A DNA stretch of 64,000 nucleotides from NCBI RefSeq assembly GCF_014193695.1, contig NZ_JACHZR010000004.1, forward strand, positions 744,001 to 808,000. The letters are read 5' to 3'. Shown here in pieces: positions 31,551 through 40,187 of this stretch. A program made the position numbers and the translations under genes. The stretch is from Rhizobium sp. BK316 (lineage in GTDB: Bacteria > Pseudomonadota > Alphaproteobacteria > Rhizobiales > Rhizobiaceae). Every line of letters begins with the position of its first letter. The stretch's first letter is position 1. Under the pieces are notes generated by a model. It was not told the origin of the DNA. It worked only from the letters and a program-made list of their open reading frames with translations, and searched no databases.

Positions 31551-32354
31551 GTGACCAAGACCATTCTCATCACCGGCGCAGGCTCCGGCTTCGGCAAAGC
31601 CGCCGCCATCGGCATGGCCAAGAACGGCCACAACATCATCGCCACCGCGCAGGTTTCCTCACAGGTCACGCCGCTGCGCGAAGAAGCCGCCGCCCTTGGC
31701 CTGAGGAGTTTCCGCGTCGAGCGCCTCGACCTTACCGACCCCTACGACATCAAGCAGGCCCAAGGCTTCGATTTCGACGTGCTCTGGAACAATGCCGGCA
31801 TGGGCGAAGCCGGCCCGGTCTGGGAAATTCCGATTGATCTCGTCCGCAAGAACTACGAAGTCAACGTCTTCCTGCCGCTCACGCTGACCCAGGGTGTCGT
31901 CCAGAAATGGGTGCGCGAAGGCAAGAAGGGCAAGGTGGTCTTCACCTCATCGATGGGCGGCCTGTTCACGCCGGCCAACTGGGGCACCTACGTCTCCACC
32001 AAGCACGCTCTGGAATCGATCGCCGAAGCGCTGCAGCAGGAGCTCGGCCCCTACGGCATCAAGATCCAGACGATCAATCCGGGCGCCTATTACACTGGCT
32101 ATAACGAGACGATGGCCGACAATCCGTTCCGCTGGCTGGATGACAGTAAGAATTTCACCAAGCGGGCCGACCTGCGCAACGGCTTCAACGACTTCTTTGC
32201 CACCCCCGAAGGCAAGATGGACCCGACGGAAATGATCGACCGGATGATCGAGATCGTTCCAGCCGATACTGGCAAATTCCGCAACGTGGTTCCGAAAGTT
32301 ATCGAGGACATGCTTAGGGAGCATCAGCTCAAGGCCTGGGAAAACCAGATCTGA
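31551..32354 (+). CDS. SDR-family oxidoreductase
   Basis: The 267-residue classical short-chain dehydrogenase shows the NAD(P) motif ILITGAGSGFGKAAA (residues 4-18), NNAGMG (about 82), a catalytic serine in FTSSMGG and YVSTK (Tyr-x3-Lys, about 150). The substrate is unknown. It is probably co-transcribed with the HbpS-like gene 60 bases upstream and the NTF2-like gene downstream. Confidence 0.9.
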   Translation: MTKTILITGAGSGFGKAAAIGMAKNGHNIIATAQVSSQVTPLREEAAALGLRSFRVERLDLTDPYDIKQAQGFDFDVLWNNAGMGEAGPVWEIPIDLVRKNYEVNVFLPLTLTQGVVQKWVREGKKGKVVFTSSMGGLFTPANWGTYVSTKHALESIAEALQQELGPYGIKIQTINPGAYYTGYNETMADNPFRWLDDSKNFTKRADLRNGFNDFFATPEGKMDPTEMIDRMIEIVPADTGKFRNVVPKVIEDMLREHQLKAWENQI

Positions 32355-32424
32355 TCGGCATCGCGCGTCGCAGCGGCACCCGCTGGCGGGTGCCGCACCA
32401 CCGTCCCAATCCCTGGAGGAAACC

Positions 32425-32973
32425 ATGTCCATCCCTGCAAGCGCAACTGTCCGCAGCCCGACATCCGTTGCCCGCCGCATCTTAAACGCTGCTCTCGGCA
32501 TTGCCGCCACAATCCTGGCCCTGGGCGGGCTCGAAGCCCGTGCCGCGCCGCAGACGCTGACCGAAACCGAACGCCGCAACAAGGCGGCCGTCGAGGCCGG
32601 CTTTGAAGCGTGGGCGGCCGGCACAGGCAGCCCCTATGACCTGCTCGCCGACGACGCCCGCTGGACGATCGAGGGTTATTCGCTGGCGTCGAAGACTTAT
32701 CCGAGCCGCGAGGCGTTTCTGCGCGAGGTGATCCGCCCGTTCAACGCCCGCATGAAGGCGCCGCTGAAGCCCGTGATCCGCAACGTCTATGCCGACGGTG
32801 ACACCGTGATCGTCTTTTTCGACGCCCGCGGCATCGCCCGCGACGGGAAACCTTACGTCAATACCTATGCCTGGTTCCTCGACATGCGCGACGACCGTAT
32901 CGTCCGCGCTTCGGCCTTCTTCGATTCGGTCGCATTCAACGAGTTCTGGACCCGTGTGACGCCATCCGAATAG
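32425..32973 (+). CDS. Exported NTF2/SnoaL-like protein
   Basis: The 182-residue protein begins with a signal-like segment (ILNAALGIAATILALGGLEA, cleavage after ARA). The rest is a cone-shaped SnoaL/NTF2-like fold (AAVEAGFEAWAAGTGSPYDL, DARWTIEGYS, VRASAFFDSVAFNEFW). Members include ketosteroid-isomerase-like enzymes and ligand-binding proteins. CTGGAGGAAACC precedes the ATG. Confidence 0.83.
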   Translation: MSIPASATVRSPTSVARRILNAALGIAATILALGGLEARAAPQTLTETERRNKAAVEAGFEAWAAGTGSPYDLLADDARWTIEGYSLASKTYPSREAFLREVIRPFNARMKAPLKPVIRNVYADGDTVIVFFDARGIARDGKPYVNTYAWFLDMRDDRIVRASAFFDSVAFNEFWTRVTPSE

Positions 32974-33021
32974 GCCAGTAGGATTTGATCTCGCTCAAAC
33001 GATCCGGGCTGAAGCAGACGT

Positions 33022-33048
33022 AATCTCCGGTCACAACCAACGGAGATT
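33022..33048 (+). promoter_or_regulatory. Hairpin covering a Shine-Dalgarno site
   Basis: AATCTCCG (33022-33029) and CGGAGATT (33041-33048) pair perfectly across eleven bases. The right arm is the ribosome site of the peptide starting at 33052, so in mRNA the site would be closed unless the hairpin melts. Confidence 0.6.
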
Positions 33049-33051
33049 CCT

Positions 33052-33150
33052 ATGCCAACAGATACCATCATCATCGTCAGTGGCGTTGTCGCAGCATTTG
33101 CGTTTTTCGCAGTCGGCCTCGCTTTTGCGAGCATTACCTCCAGCAAATAA
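33052..33150 (+). CDS. Single-span membrane peptide, 32 residues
   Basis: A 32-codon frame starts three bases after a CGGAGATT ribosome site. It encodes one membrane segment (IIIVSGVVAAFAFFAVGLAF) and a short polar end (SITSSK). A strong terminator follows 52 bases later. Peptides of this kind occur in rhizobial genomes, but no role is known to me. Its ribosome site lies inside a hairpin. Confidence 0.6.
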   Translation: MPTDTIIIVSGVVAAFAFFAVGLAFASITSSK

Positions 33151-33202
33151 GAGCCGGCGGCTCGCAATCGCGTCAGAGGCAGGCTCAGTCACCGAAAACA
33201 AA

Positions 33203-33230
33203 GACGCCCCGGAAACCGGGGCGTCTTTTT
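33203..33230. terminator. Bidirectional terminator
   Basis: A perfect ten-pair hairpin (GACGCCCCGG, AAA, CCGGGGCGTC) has TTTTT on the plus side and TTTGTTTT on the minus side. It serves the peptide gene and the convergent peroxiredoxin gene. Confidence 0.85.
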
Positions 33231-33255
33231 GATTCGATCGAAATCCGCGGCGAAC

Positions 33256-33915
33256 TTACGCCGAAGGCTGCTTGGTCTTCCTGAGATAGGGCAGAACCGT
33301 ATCGAAGGAGCCGAAGCGGGCAATCGCGTCTTCGTTGGAAACGGCAGCAGTGATGATGACGTCGTCGCCCTGGTTCCAGTTGGCTGGGGTTGCGACCTGA
33401 TGCTTGGCGGTCAGCTGGATGGAATCGATGGCGCGCAGGATCTCGTTGAAATTGCGGCCCGTCGTCATCGGGTAAGTGAGGATCAGTTTGATCTTCTTGT
33501 CCGGGCCGATAACGAAGACCGAGCGCACGGTGGCGTTATCGGCGGGCGTGCGGCCTTCGGAGCTCTCGCCGGCGCCGGCGGGCAGCATGTCGTAGAGCTT
33601 GGCGACCTTGAGGTCCTTGTCGCCGATCAGCGGATATTCGACATCGAAGCCGGTCGCCGTCCTGATGTCATTTTTCCATTTGGCGTGGCTTTCGACGGGA
33701 TCGACGGAGATACCGATGATCTTGACGCCGCGCTTCTTAAATTCGCCTTCGAGGCCGGCCATCGTGCCAAGCTCGGTCGTGCAGACCGGCGTGAAGTTCT
33801 TGGGATGCGAGAAGAGGACGGCCCAGCCATTGCCGATCCAGTCATGGAACTTGATGGGACCCTGGGTGGTGTCGGCGGTGAAATCGGGAGCAATATCGTT
33901 AATACGTAAGCTCAT
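33256..33915 (-). CDS. 1-Cys peroxiredoxin (Prx6-like)
   Basis: This 219-residue thiol peroxidase has the active site NFTPVCTTELG (Cys near 46) with the upstream conserved FSHPK, and a long C-terminal domain (LRAIDSIQLTAKHQVATPAN, DDVIITAAVSNEDA) typical of the Prx6 branch. No second cysteine is present, in line with a 1-Cys mechanism. It would reduce peroxides in the cytoplasm. GGAGGG precedes ATG 33915; a longer frame to 34167 is not supported. Confidence 0.92.
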   Translation of the reverse strand: MSLRINDIAPDFTADTTQGPIKFHDWIGNGWAVLFSHPKNFTPVCTTELGTMAGLEGEFKKRGVKIIGISVDPVESHAKWKNDIRTATGFDVEYPLIGDKDLKVAKLYDMLPAGAGESSEGRTPADNATVRSVFVIGPDKKIKLILTYPMTTGRNFNEILRAIDSIQLTAKHQVATPANWNQGDDVIITAAVSNEDAIARFGSFDTVLPYLRKTKQPSA

Positions 33916-34192
33916 GGTCGGCCCTCCTGTTGCCAATCGTTTATCTTGAACACTTGCAGACGTGCCCGCATGCTGGTGACTATCTACAGACTTGTGCCGA
34001 GCGCGGTCAAACCAAAGCCTTCCGCGAAAAGGGCGGCGGCGGAATATTATTTCCCGCAGGCAACGATGGCGTGACATCGAGCTAAGATATGATGCGCTCA
34101 AAAAGGCAGCGGCGCGCGCGCAAATCGATGCTTTTCGCATGCCGCAATATTCCCTACTCACTGTCAAGGACTGACAAAGAGGGAAAGCGGCG

Positions 34193-34990
34193 ATGGCGAC
34201 ACCATTCTACTGGAATGAACTGAACACTTATGATTTTGCCGCTCTCTCTGCCGAAACGACCATCGCCATCCTGCCGATCGCCTCGACGGAGCAACACGGT
34301 CCGCATCTGCCCGTCGCAACCGATGTGGCGATCGCCAACGGCATGCTGGCGGAACTGCGCCGGCAACGGCCCGATGACCTCGATATCCTCGTCCTGCCGA
34401 CACAGGAAATCGGCAAGGCCAACGAGCATGTCTACGGTCCAGGCACGCTTTCCCTCAGCGCCGAGCTGCTGATCCCCGTCTGGACGGCGATCGGCGCGAA
34501 GGTGGCGGAAGCCGGCCTGCGCAAGCTCGTGATCGTCAATTCGCATGGCGGCAATGTCGATATCATGAGCATCGTCGCCCGCGAGCTCAGGGTACGCTAC
34601 CAGATGGCCGTCGTTTCCACCCAATGGGGCCGGTTCGGCAATCCCGAGGGCATGATCAGCGAGCACGAAACGCGTTACGGCATTCATGGCGGCGAAGTGG
34701 AGACATCGCTGATGCTGCATTTCCGACCGGATCTGGTGCGGATGGAAAAGGCTGAGAATTTCATATCAAAGGCCGAATGGATGCGCGCGCAATCGCGCTA
34801 TATCCAGCCGCTGCCACCGCATTCACTTGCCTGGATCGCCCACGATCTCAATCCGAATGGCGTGGTCGGCGATGCCTCGAAGGGCACAGCCGAAAAGGGC
34901 GACGCGATCTGCCGCCATCAGGTGAAGGGCTTCATAGAGCTGCTCTACGACCTGAAGCGCTATCCGCTCTCCAACCTCTATTCGCAGTAA
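34193..34990 (+). CDS. Creatininase-family amidohydrolase
   Basis: The 265-residue protein carries the family metal-site motifs: ILPIASTEQHGPHLPVATDV (Glu and His), NSHGGNVDIM (near 118) and HGGEVETSLML (near 163). Members hydrolyse creatinine or open or deformylate amidines and formamidopyrimidines (ArfB type). It is convergent with the LysR gene, sharing no spacer, and faces the ABC/deaminase operon that begins 1.1 kb away. It may belong to the same pathway. Confidence 0.9.
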   Translation: MATPFYWNELNTYDFAALSAETTIAILPIASTEQHGPHLPVATDVAIANGMLAELRRQRPDDLDILVLPTQEIGKANEHVYGPGTLSLSAELLIPVWTAIGAKVAEAGLRKLVIVNSHGGNVDIMSIVARELRVRYQMAVVSTQWGRFGNPEGMISEHETRYGIHGGEVETSLMLHFRPDLVRMEKAENFISKAEWMRAQSRYIQPLPPHSLAWIAHDLNPNGVVGDASKGTAEKGDAICRHQVKGFIELLYDLKRYPLSNLYSQ

Positions 34991-35941
34991 TTACGCAACG
35001 ACAGGCCGCTCCAGCGGGATGTGTCCCTTGGCCTGCAACTCCTGAACGAGGCCCGCAAGCTCGGCCAGCAGATATTCGACGAAAAGGCTGGTCGCGGAAT
35101 CGAGCGGCGCGCGGGCACGCGCGAAAAGCTTCATCGGCTGATGGCGGCTGTGCGGCTCGGCAAGAGGGCGGAACACCAGCTCGCCCTGGCGGCATTCGGT
35201 AATGACATCGAGCGGGTTCAGCATGGAGAGCCCTGCCCCACATTTGACCAGTTTCTTCAGCATTTCCGATGCATTGGTTTCCAGAACCGGCTCGACAGGG
35301 ATATCGAGCCTGGCCATTGCGAGGTTGATGACCTCACGCAGGCTGGTACCTTGCTGCGCAAGCACCAGCCGTTCCTGCACGACGTCGGCAAGGCTGATCG
35401 GTCCGGGTCCGATCAAGGGATGGCCAGGCGGCAGGATGACGCCGATCGGGATATCGAAATTTCCGAGCGTGCGGATGCCGGGTGTGGCCGGAATATTGAA
35501 GCCCAGGCCGATATCCACCTCACCCGACAGCACCGGATTGACCGTCATCGTCCCGGCATCGTTGCGCAGTTGAATGAAGACGCGCGGATGCTCGGACTGG
35601 AAGCGGGTGATGATCTCCGGCAATGGACCTGAGGCAAGACCGACAGTCGTCACCAACCTGACCTTGCCGGCCTGCTGCATCTTGAGGCTTTTGATACGCC
35701 CCTCCAGCCGCTCGTAGTTCTTCAGAACCTCACGGATATGTTCGATGCAGAGCTCGCCGGCGGCCGTCAGCCGAAGCCCCCTCGGTAGGCGCTCGAAGAG
35801 CGGAGCGCCCATTTCCTCCTCCAGCGCCAATATCTGCCGGTTGATCGCCGAAGAGGCAACGTTGAGGCGCGCTGCGGCCTTTCGGATCGAGCCCGTGCGG
35901 GCAATCTCGTTGATGTAGAGAAGCTTTCTGGAGTGCAGCAT
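34991..35941 (-). CDS. LysR-family regulator of the adjoining catabolic operon
   Basis: The 316-residue protein has a LysR winged helix-turn-helix at residues 1-60 (LLYINEIARTGSIRKAAARL, NVASSAINRQILALEEEMG) and a periplasmic-binding-protein-like effector domain (VRLVTTVGLASGPLPEII, GEVDIGLGFNIPA). It is divergent from the ABC transporter operon with a 182-base gap, the usual arrangement of a LysR protein controlling its neighbour. The effector is probably the transported compound or a breakdown product. Confidence 0.9.
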   Translation of the reverse strand: MLHSRKLLYINEIARTGSIRKAAARLNVASSAINRQILALEEEMGAPLFERLPRGLRLTAAGELCIEHIREVLKNYERLEGRIKSLKMQQAGKVRLVTTVGLASGPLPEIITRFQSEHPRVFIQLRNDAGTMTVNPVLSGEVDIGLGFNIPATPGIRTLGNFDIPIGVILPPGHPLIGPGPISLADVVQERLVLAQQGTSLREVINLAMARLDIPVEPVLETNASEMLKKLVKCGAGLSMLNPLDVITECRQGELVFRPLAEPHSRHQPMKLFARARAPLDSATSLFVEYLLAELAGLVQELQAKGHIPLERPVVA

Positions 35942-36123
35942 TGCGACCTCATTGCATCGTTTTTGAGCACAGCGCCCAATTCAGGCACAGAATCCAGTGG
36001 GATGCCAAAAAGGCATCACTGCGCACGAATTTTGCTGCTTTTCAAAGAGCGAAGCAATCGCTCAAATGAAGAAAATCGGGGGTCGAAAACGAGCTTCCAA
36101 GGCACCAGAAGGGGAATGCCGCC

Positions 36124-37140
36124 ATGTCCAACAGATTGAAAACATCCGTATTTTCTGCAGTTCTTGGGCTTGGCGGCATGTTTGCCGCCAGCGTACCCGG
36201 CTATGCGCTCGACAAGGTCAGCTATGGCACCAACTGGCTGGCGCAGGCCGAGCATGGCGGCTTCTACCAGGCGGTCGCCGACGGAACTTATGCCAAATAC
36301 GGCCTCGACGTTTCCATCGTGCAGGGCGGGCCGAACGCCGCCAACAATGCGCTGCTGATATCAGGCAAGATCGATTTCTACATGGGCGGACCGCAGGGTG
36401 AAATCTCCGCTGTCGAGCAGGGCATTCCGCTCGTCGATGTCGCCGCGATCTTTCAGAAGGATCCGCAGATCCTGATCGCTCATCCCGATGTCGGCGTCGA
36501 TAAGTTCGAGGACCTTGCCAAGCTGAAGGCGCTGTTCCTCAGCAAGGACGGTTACCTCACCTATTTCGAGTGGATGAAGGCAAACTTTCCAGGTTTCAAG
36601 GACGAGCAGTACAAGCCTTACAACTTCAACCCAGGTCCCTTCCTTGCCGATAAGCAATCTGCCCAGCAGGGTTATCTGACCTCCGAGCCCTACGAAATCC
36701 AGAAGCAGACCGGCTGGGAACCGAAGGTCTTCCTGCTCGCCGATAACGGCTACTCGCCTTATTCGACGATGATCACGACGACGCAGCAGATGATCGATAG
36801 CAAGCCGGACGTAGTGCAGCGCTTCGTCGATGCCTCGATCGAGGGCTGGTACAACTATCTCTACGGCGACAACAGCAAGGCCAACGAGCTGATCAAGAAG
36901 GACAATCCCGAAATGACGGATGGCCAGATCGCTTATTCGATCGCCAAGATGAAGGAATACGGCATCATCGAATCCGGTGATGGCCTGGACAAGGGCATCG
37001 GCTGCATCACGGACGCCCACTACAAGAAGTTCTTCGACGAAATGGTGGCGATCAAGGTCTTCAAGACCGACACCGACTACACCAAGGCCTTTACGACGAA
37101 ATTCGTCTGCAAGAGCGTCGGTGTATCACTGAAGAAATAG
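36124..37140 (+). CDS. ABC transporter substrate-binding protein, NMT1/THI5 type
   Basis: The 338-residue protein has a signal peptide (about 1-28, VLGLGGMFAASVPGYA) and an NMT1/THI5-like fold: VSYGTNWLAQAEHGGFYQAV, YAKYGLDVSIVQGGPNAANN, LLISGKIDFYMGG. This fold binds pyrimidine, sulfonate and other small heterocyclic ligands. An ATPase and a permease follow, forming a complete uptake system. The spacer holds a ribosome site and no terminator. Confidence 0.9.
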   Translation: MSNRLKTSVFSAVLGLGGMFAASVPGYALDKVSYGTNWLAQAEHGGFYQAVADGTYAKYGLDVSIVQGGPNAANNALLISGKIDFYMGGPQGEISAVEQGIPLVDVAAIFQKDPQILIAHPDVGVDKFEDLAKLKALFLSKDGYLTYFEWMKANFPGFKDEQYKPYNFNPGPFLADKQSAQQGYLTSEPYEIQKQTGWEPKVFLLADNGYSPYSTMITTTQQMIDSKPDVVQRFVDASIEGWYNYLYGDNSKANELIKKDNPEMTDGQIAYSIAKMKEYGIIESGDGLDKGIGCITDAHYKKFFDEMVAIKVFKTDTDYTKAFTTKFVCKSVGVSLKK

Positions 37141-37206
37141 CCTCCCAAGGCAGGCTCGTCGCTCTCAGGCGGCGGGCCGCATCCCCTTCGATAAAAGAGC
37201 GAGAGA

Positions 37207-38031
37207 ATGTCCCTAGCCGAAACCAAGGCGGCGCCTTCGAAGGAAATACGCAAGCGGCCGCTGGTCGTCATGCAGTCCGTCTCGAAGGTTTTTTCCAGCG
37301 GCACGATCGCGCTTTCGGGCATGTCCCTGACAGTCGAAAGCGGCGAGTTCATCAGCCTTCTCGGTCCTTCCGGCTGCGGCAAATCCACGGCCCTGCGCAT
37401 CATCGCCGGCCTTGGCGACGCCACGGCGGGCAAGATCGACTGGCCAAGTTCGCGCATCAATTCGAAGGGCCTGCCAGAAGGCGATATCGGCTTCGTCTTC
37501 CAGGAGCCGACGCTGATGCCGTGGAAGACCGTTTTCGGCAATGTCTATCTGCCGCTGAAATTGCGCGGCGTTTCCAAGGCGGAGGCGAGCGACCGGATCA
37601 TGCAAGCGCTCGCGACTGTCGGCCTGCATGATTTCGCCGATGCCTATCCGCGCGAACTCTCCGGCGGCATGAAGATGCGTGTGTCGATCGCCCGCGCCTT
37701 GGTGACCAAACCGAAACTGCTGCTGATGGACGAGCCTTTTGCCGCTCTGGACGAGATTACCCGCCAAAAGCTCAATGACGACGTTTTGCGGTTGTGGAAG
37801 GCGACCGGCATCACGGTGATTTTCGTCACGCATTCCGTCTTTGAGTCTGCCTACCTTTCCAATCGGATCGTGGTGATGAAGGCGCGGCCGGGCCGCGTCC
37901 ATGCCGATATTCCGCTGACCACGAGCGTCGATCGTGATGCGCACTACCGAACTTCCGAGGAATACCGGCGGGCCTGCGAGACCGTTTCCTATTCGCTGAT
38001 TGGCGCGATCAACGCAGCAAAGGAAGACTGA
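37207..38031 (+). CDS. ABC transporter ATPase (SsuB/TauB/ThiZ-like)
   Basis: The 274-residue protein has Walker A LGPSGCGKST (near 58), Q-loop FVFQEPTLMPWKTV, signature LSGGMKMRVSIARAL (near 152), Walker B LLLMDEPFAALDE and the switch histidine in FVTHSVFES. It energises import with the adjoining binding protein and permease. Its stop overlaps the permease start (TGATG at 38029-38033). Confidence 0.93.
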   Translation: MSLAETKAAPSKEIRKRPLVVMQSVSKVFSSGTIALSGMSLTVESGEFISLLGPSGCGKSTALRIIAGLGDATAGKIDWPSSRINSKGLPEGDIGFVFQEPTLMPWKTVFGNVYLPLKLRGVSKAEASDRIMQALATVGLHDFADAYPRELSGGMKMRVSIARALVTKPKLLLMDEPFAALDEITRQKLNDDVLRLWKATGITVIFVTHSVFESAYLSNRIVVMKARPGRVHADIPLTTSVDRDAHYRTSEEYRRACETVSYSLIGAINAAKED

Positions 38032-38876
38032 TGAGCATAGAGACAGTCGAAAACTCCCTGCCGGCCATGTCCAATCCGCTCAATGCGAAGCGCCGGGATC
38101 TGGCGCTCCGCATTAGCGTGCCTTTTCTCGCCATCATCGTGCTGATTGCGATCTGGGCGACCTATGTCAAGGTTTCGGGCGTGCCGCCCTATATCCTTCC
38201 GAGCCCATTTGCGGTTGCCGGAGCGCTCGTCAGCGATTGGGGCACGCTTTCGCCGGCGCTCTGGGTTACGACCAAGATCACTTTCATGTCACTGGCGCTC
38301 GCGCTGATCGGCGGCGTCGGTTTTGCGGTCTTCCTAGTGCAGTCGCGCTGGATCGAGATCGCCTTCTATCCGCTCGCCGTCATCCTGCAGGTCACGCCGA
38401 TCGTGGCGATCTCGCCACTGATCCTGATCTATGCGCCGTCCACGCAGGTGGCGTTGCTGATCTGCGCTTTTCTCGTCGCTTTCTTTCCGATCCTGTCGAA
38501 CATGGTACAGGGATTGAAGAGCGTCGACCACAACCTCATCAATCTCTTCGAGCTCTACGGCGCCTCGCGCTGGCAGACGCTGCTTTATTTGAAGTTGCCC
38601 GCAGCCCAGCCCTATTTCATGACCGGGCTTCGCATCGGCGGCGGTCTGGCCCTGATTGCGGCAGTTGTGGCCGAGTTTGCAGCCGGTTCGGCAGGTGCGG
38701 GCTCCGGCCTCGCCTTCCGGCTCCTTGAAGCACAATATCGCATGAACATTCCCCGCCTATTCGCCGCGCTCTTCATGCTGTCGATGCTCGGGGTCGCAAT
38801 CTTTGCCATTACCTCCTTCATTTCATGGCTCAGCCTGCATCGCTGGCATGAGAGCAGCCTGAAGCGGGAAAATTGA
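38031..38876 (+). CDS. ABC transporter permease
   Basis: The 281-residue protein has about six membrane segments (VPFLAIIVLIAIWATYVKVS, ALALIGGVGFAVFLVQSRW, VALLICAFLVAFFPILSN, GGGLALIAAVVAEFAAGS, LFAALFMLSMLGVAIFAITS). The EAA-type loop is LFELYGASRWQTLLYLKLPA (near 175-195), which contacts the ATPase. It belongs to the SsuC/TauC/ThiX group. It is translationally coupled on both sides. Confidence 0.93.
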   Translation: MSIETVENSLPAMSNPLNAKRRDLALRISVPFLAIIVLIAIWATYVKVSGVPPYILPSPFAVAGALVSDWGTLSPALWVTTKITFMSLALALIGGVGFAVFLVQSRWIEIAFYPLAVILQVTPIVAISPLILIYAPSTQVALLICAFLVAFFPILSNMVQGLKSVDHNLINLFELYGASRWQTLLYLKLPAAQPYFMTGLRIGGGLALIAAVVAEFAAGSAGAGSGLAFRLLEAQYRMNIPRLFAALFMLSMLGVAIFAITSFISWLSLHRWHESSLKREN

Positions 38877-40186
38877 TGACCTATTCTTTCATGTCTCCTC
38901 CCAATGCGGGCCGCTTCGTGCTTGCCAATGCGACGCTTCCGGCCGTTGCGACAGGCTATGCGGCGGCAGCAGCCGAGGGGCTCGTCAAAGCTGACATCGT
39001 GATTGCGGACGGCTTAATTGCAGCGATCCTGCCGCCGGGCACGGCTTCGGCGGAGTTCGCCAAATCCGATATGAAAGAGGGTATGGTCTGGCCTTGCTTT
39101 GCCGATATCCACACACATCTGGACAAGGGCCATATCTGGCCGCGCAAACCCAATCCGGATGGAACCTTCATGGGTGCGCTGGAAGCCGTAGGCAGAGACC
39201 GGGAGGCAAACTGGTCGACAGCCGATGTGCGCAAGCGCATGGAATTCTCGCTGCGTTCGGCCTATGCACATGGCACCGGGCTGATCCGCACGCATCTGGA
39301 TTCGCTTGCCCCGCAACACCGCATTTCCTTTGAGGTCTTTGCCGAAATACGCGACGAGTGGAAGGACAAGATCGCCCTGCAGGCGGTTGCCCTTTTCCCG
39401 CTCGACAATATGGTCGACGAAGGTTTCTTCGCCGATCTCGTCGCCGTCGTCAAAGACAAGGGCGGCCTGCTCGGCGGTGTCACCAAGATGGGACCATTGC
39501 TCGACTGGCAGCTCGATACGCTTCTGCGCGCGGCAGCAAAGAACGGACTCGATGTCGATCTGCATGTCGACGAGACCGACGATCCGGGCGTGGAGACATT
39601 GAAGGCGATCGCCGAAGCCGTCCTGCGCAACCGGTTCGAGGGGAAGGTGACGGCAGGTCATTGCTGCTCGCTTGCTCGGCAGGATGACGATACGGCGCAG
39701 CGGACGGTGGAACTGGTCCACCAGGCGGGGATTTCGATCATCTCGCTGCCGATGTGCAACATGTATCTGCAGGATCGCTATCCGGACCGAACGCCACGCT
39801 GGCGCGGGATTACGCTCTTCAAGGAACTGGCGGCTGCCGGTGTCGAGACGGCAGTCGCCTCCGACAATACCCGCGATCCCTTCTATGCCTATGGCGATCT
39901 CGATCCGGTCGAGGTATTCCGCGAGGCAGTGCGCATCCTGCATCTCGATCATCCGCTCGACAACGCGGCGCGTGTCGTCACGACGTCACCGGCCAGGATT
40001 GCCGGCAGGCCGCAGATGAGCCGTATTGCCGTCGGCAATCCCGCCGATCTCGTGCTCTTCAGCGCCCGGCGCTGGAGCGAATTCCTTTCCCGTCCGCAGT
40101 CTGACCGCGTCGTGCTTCGCCGCGGCAAGGTGATCGACCGCAGCCTGCCGGATTACCGTGAACTCGATAGCGTCGTTGGAGGCTGA
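38876..40186 (+). CDS. Cytosine-deaminase-like amidohydrolase
   Basis: The 436-residue protein shows amidohydrolase features: DIHTHLDKGHIW (His-x-His metal site, near 77-90), HVDETDDP (about 233), GHCCSL (about 260) and ASDNTRDPFYAYGD (Asp near 332), as in cytosine deaminase and related heterocycle deaminases. It would deaminate the imported ring compound. The substrate is not known. Creatinine, a pyrimidine or a related ring all fit the operon. ATG 38876 shares a base with the permease stop. Confidence 0.85.
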   Translation: MTYSFMSPPNAGRFVLANATLPAVATGYAAAAAEGLVKADIVIADGLIAAILPPGTASAEFAKSDMKEGMVWPCFADIHTHLDKGHIWPRKPNPDGTFMGALEAVGRDREANWSTADVRKRMEFSLRSAYAHGTGLIRTHLDSLAPQHRISFEVFAEIRDEWKDKIALQAVALFPLDNMVDEGFFADLVAVVKDKGGLLGGVTKMGPLLDWQLDTLLRAAAKNGLDVDLHVDETDDPGVETLKAIAEAVLRNRFEGKVTAGHCCSLARQDDDTAQRTVELVHQAGISIISLPMCNMYLQDRYPDRTPRWRGITLFKELAAAGVETAVASDNTRDPFYAYGDLDPVEVFREAVRILHLDHPLDNAARVVTTSPARIAGRPQMSRIAVGNPADLVLFSARRWSEFLSRPQSDRVVLRRGKVIDRSLPDYRELDSVVGG

Positions 40187-40187
40187 C

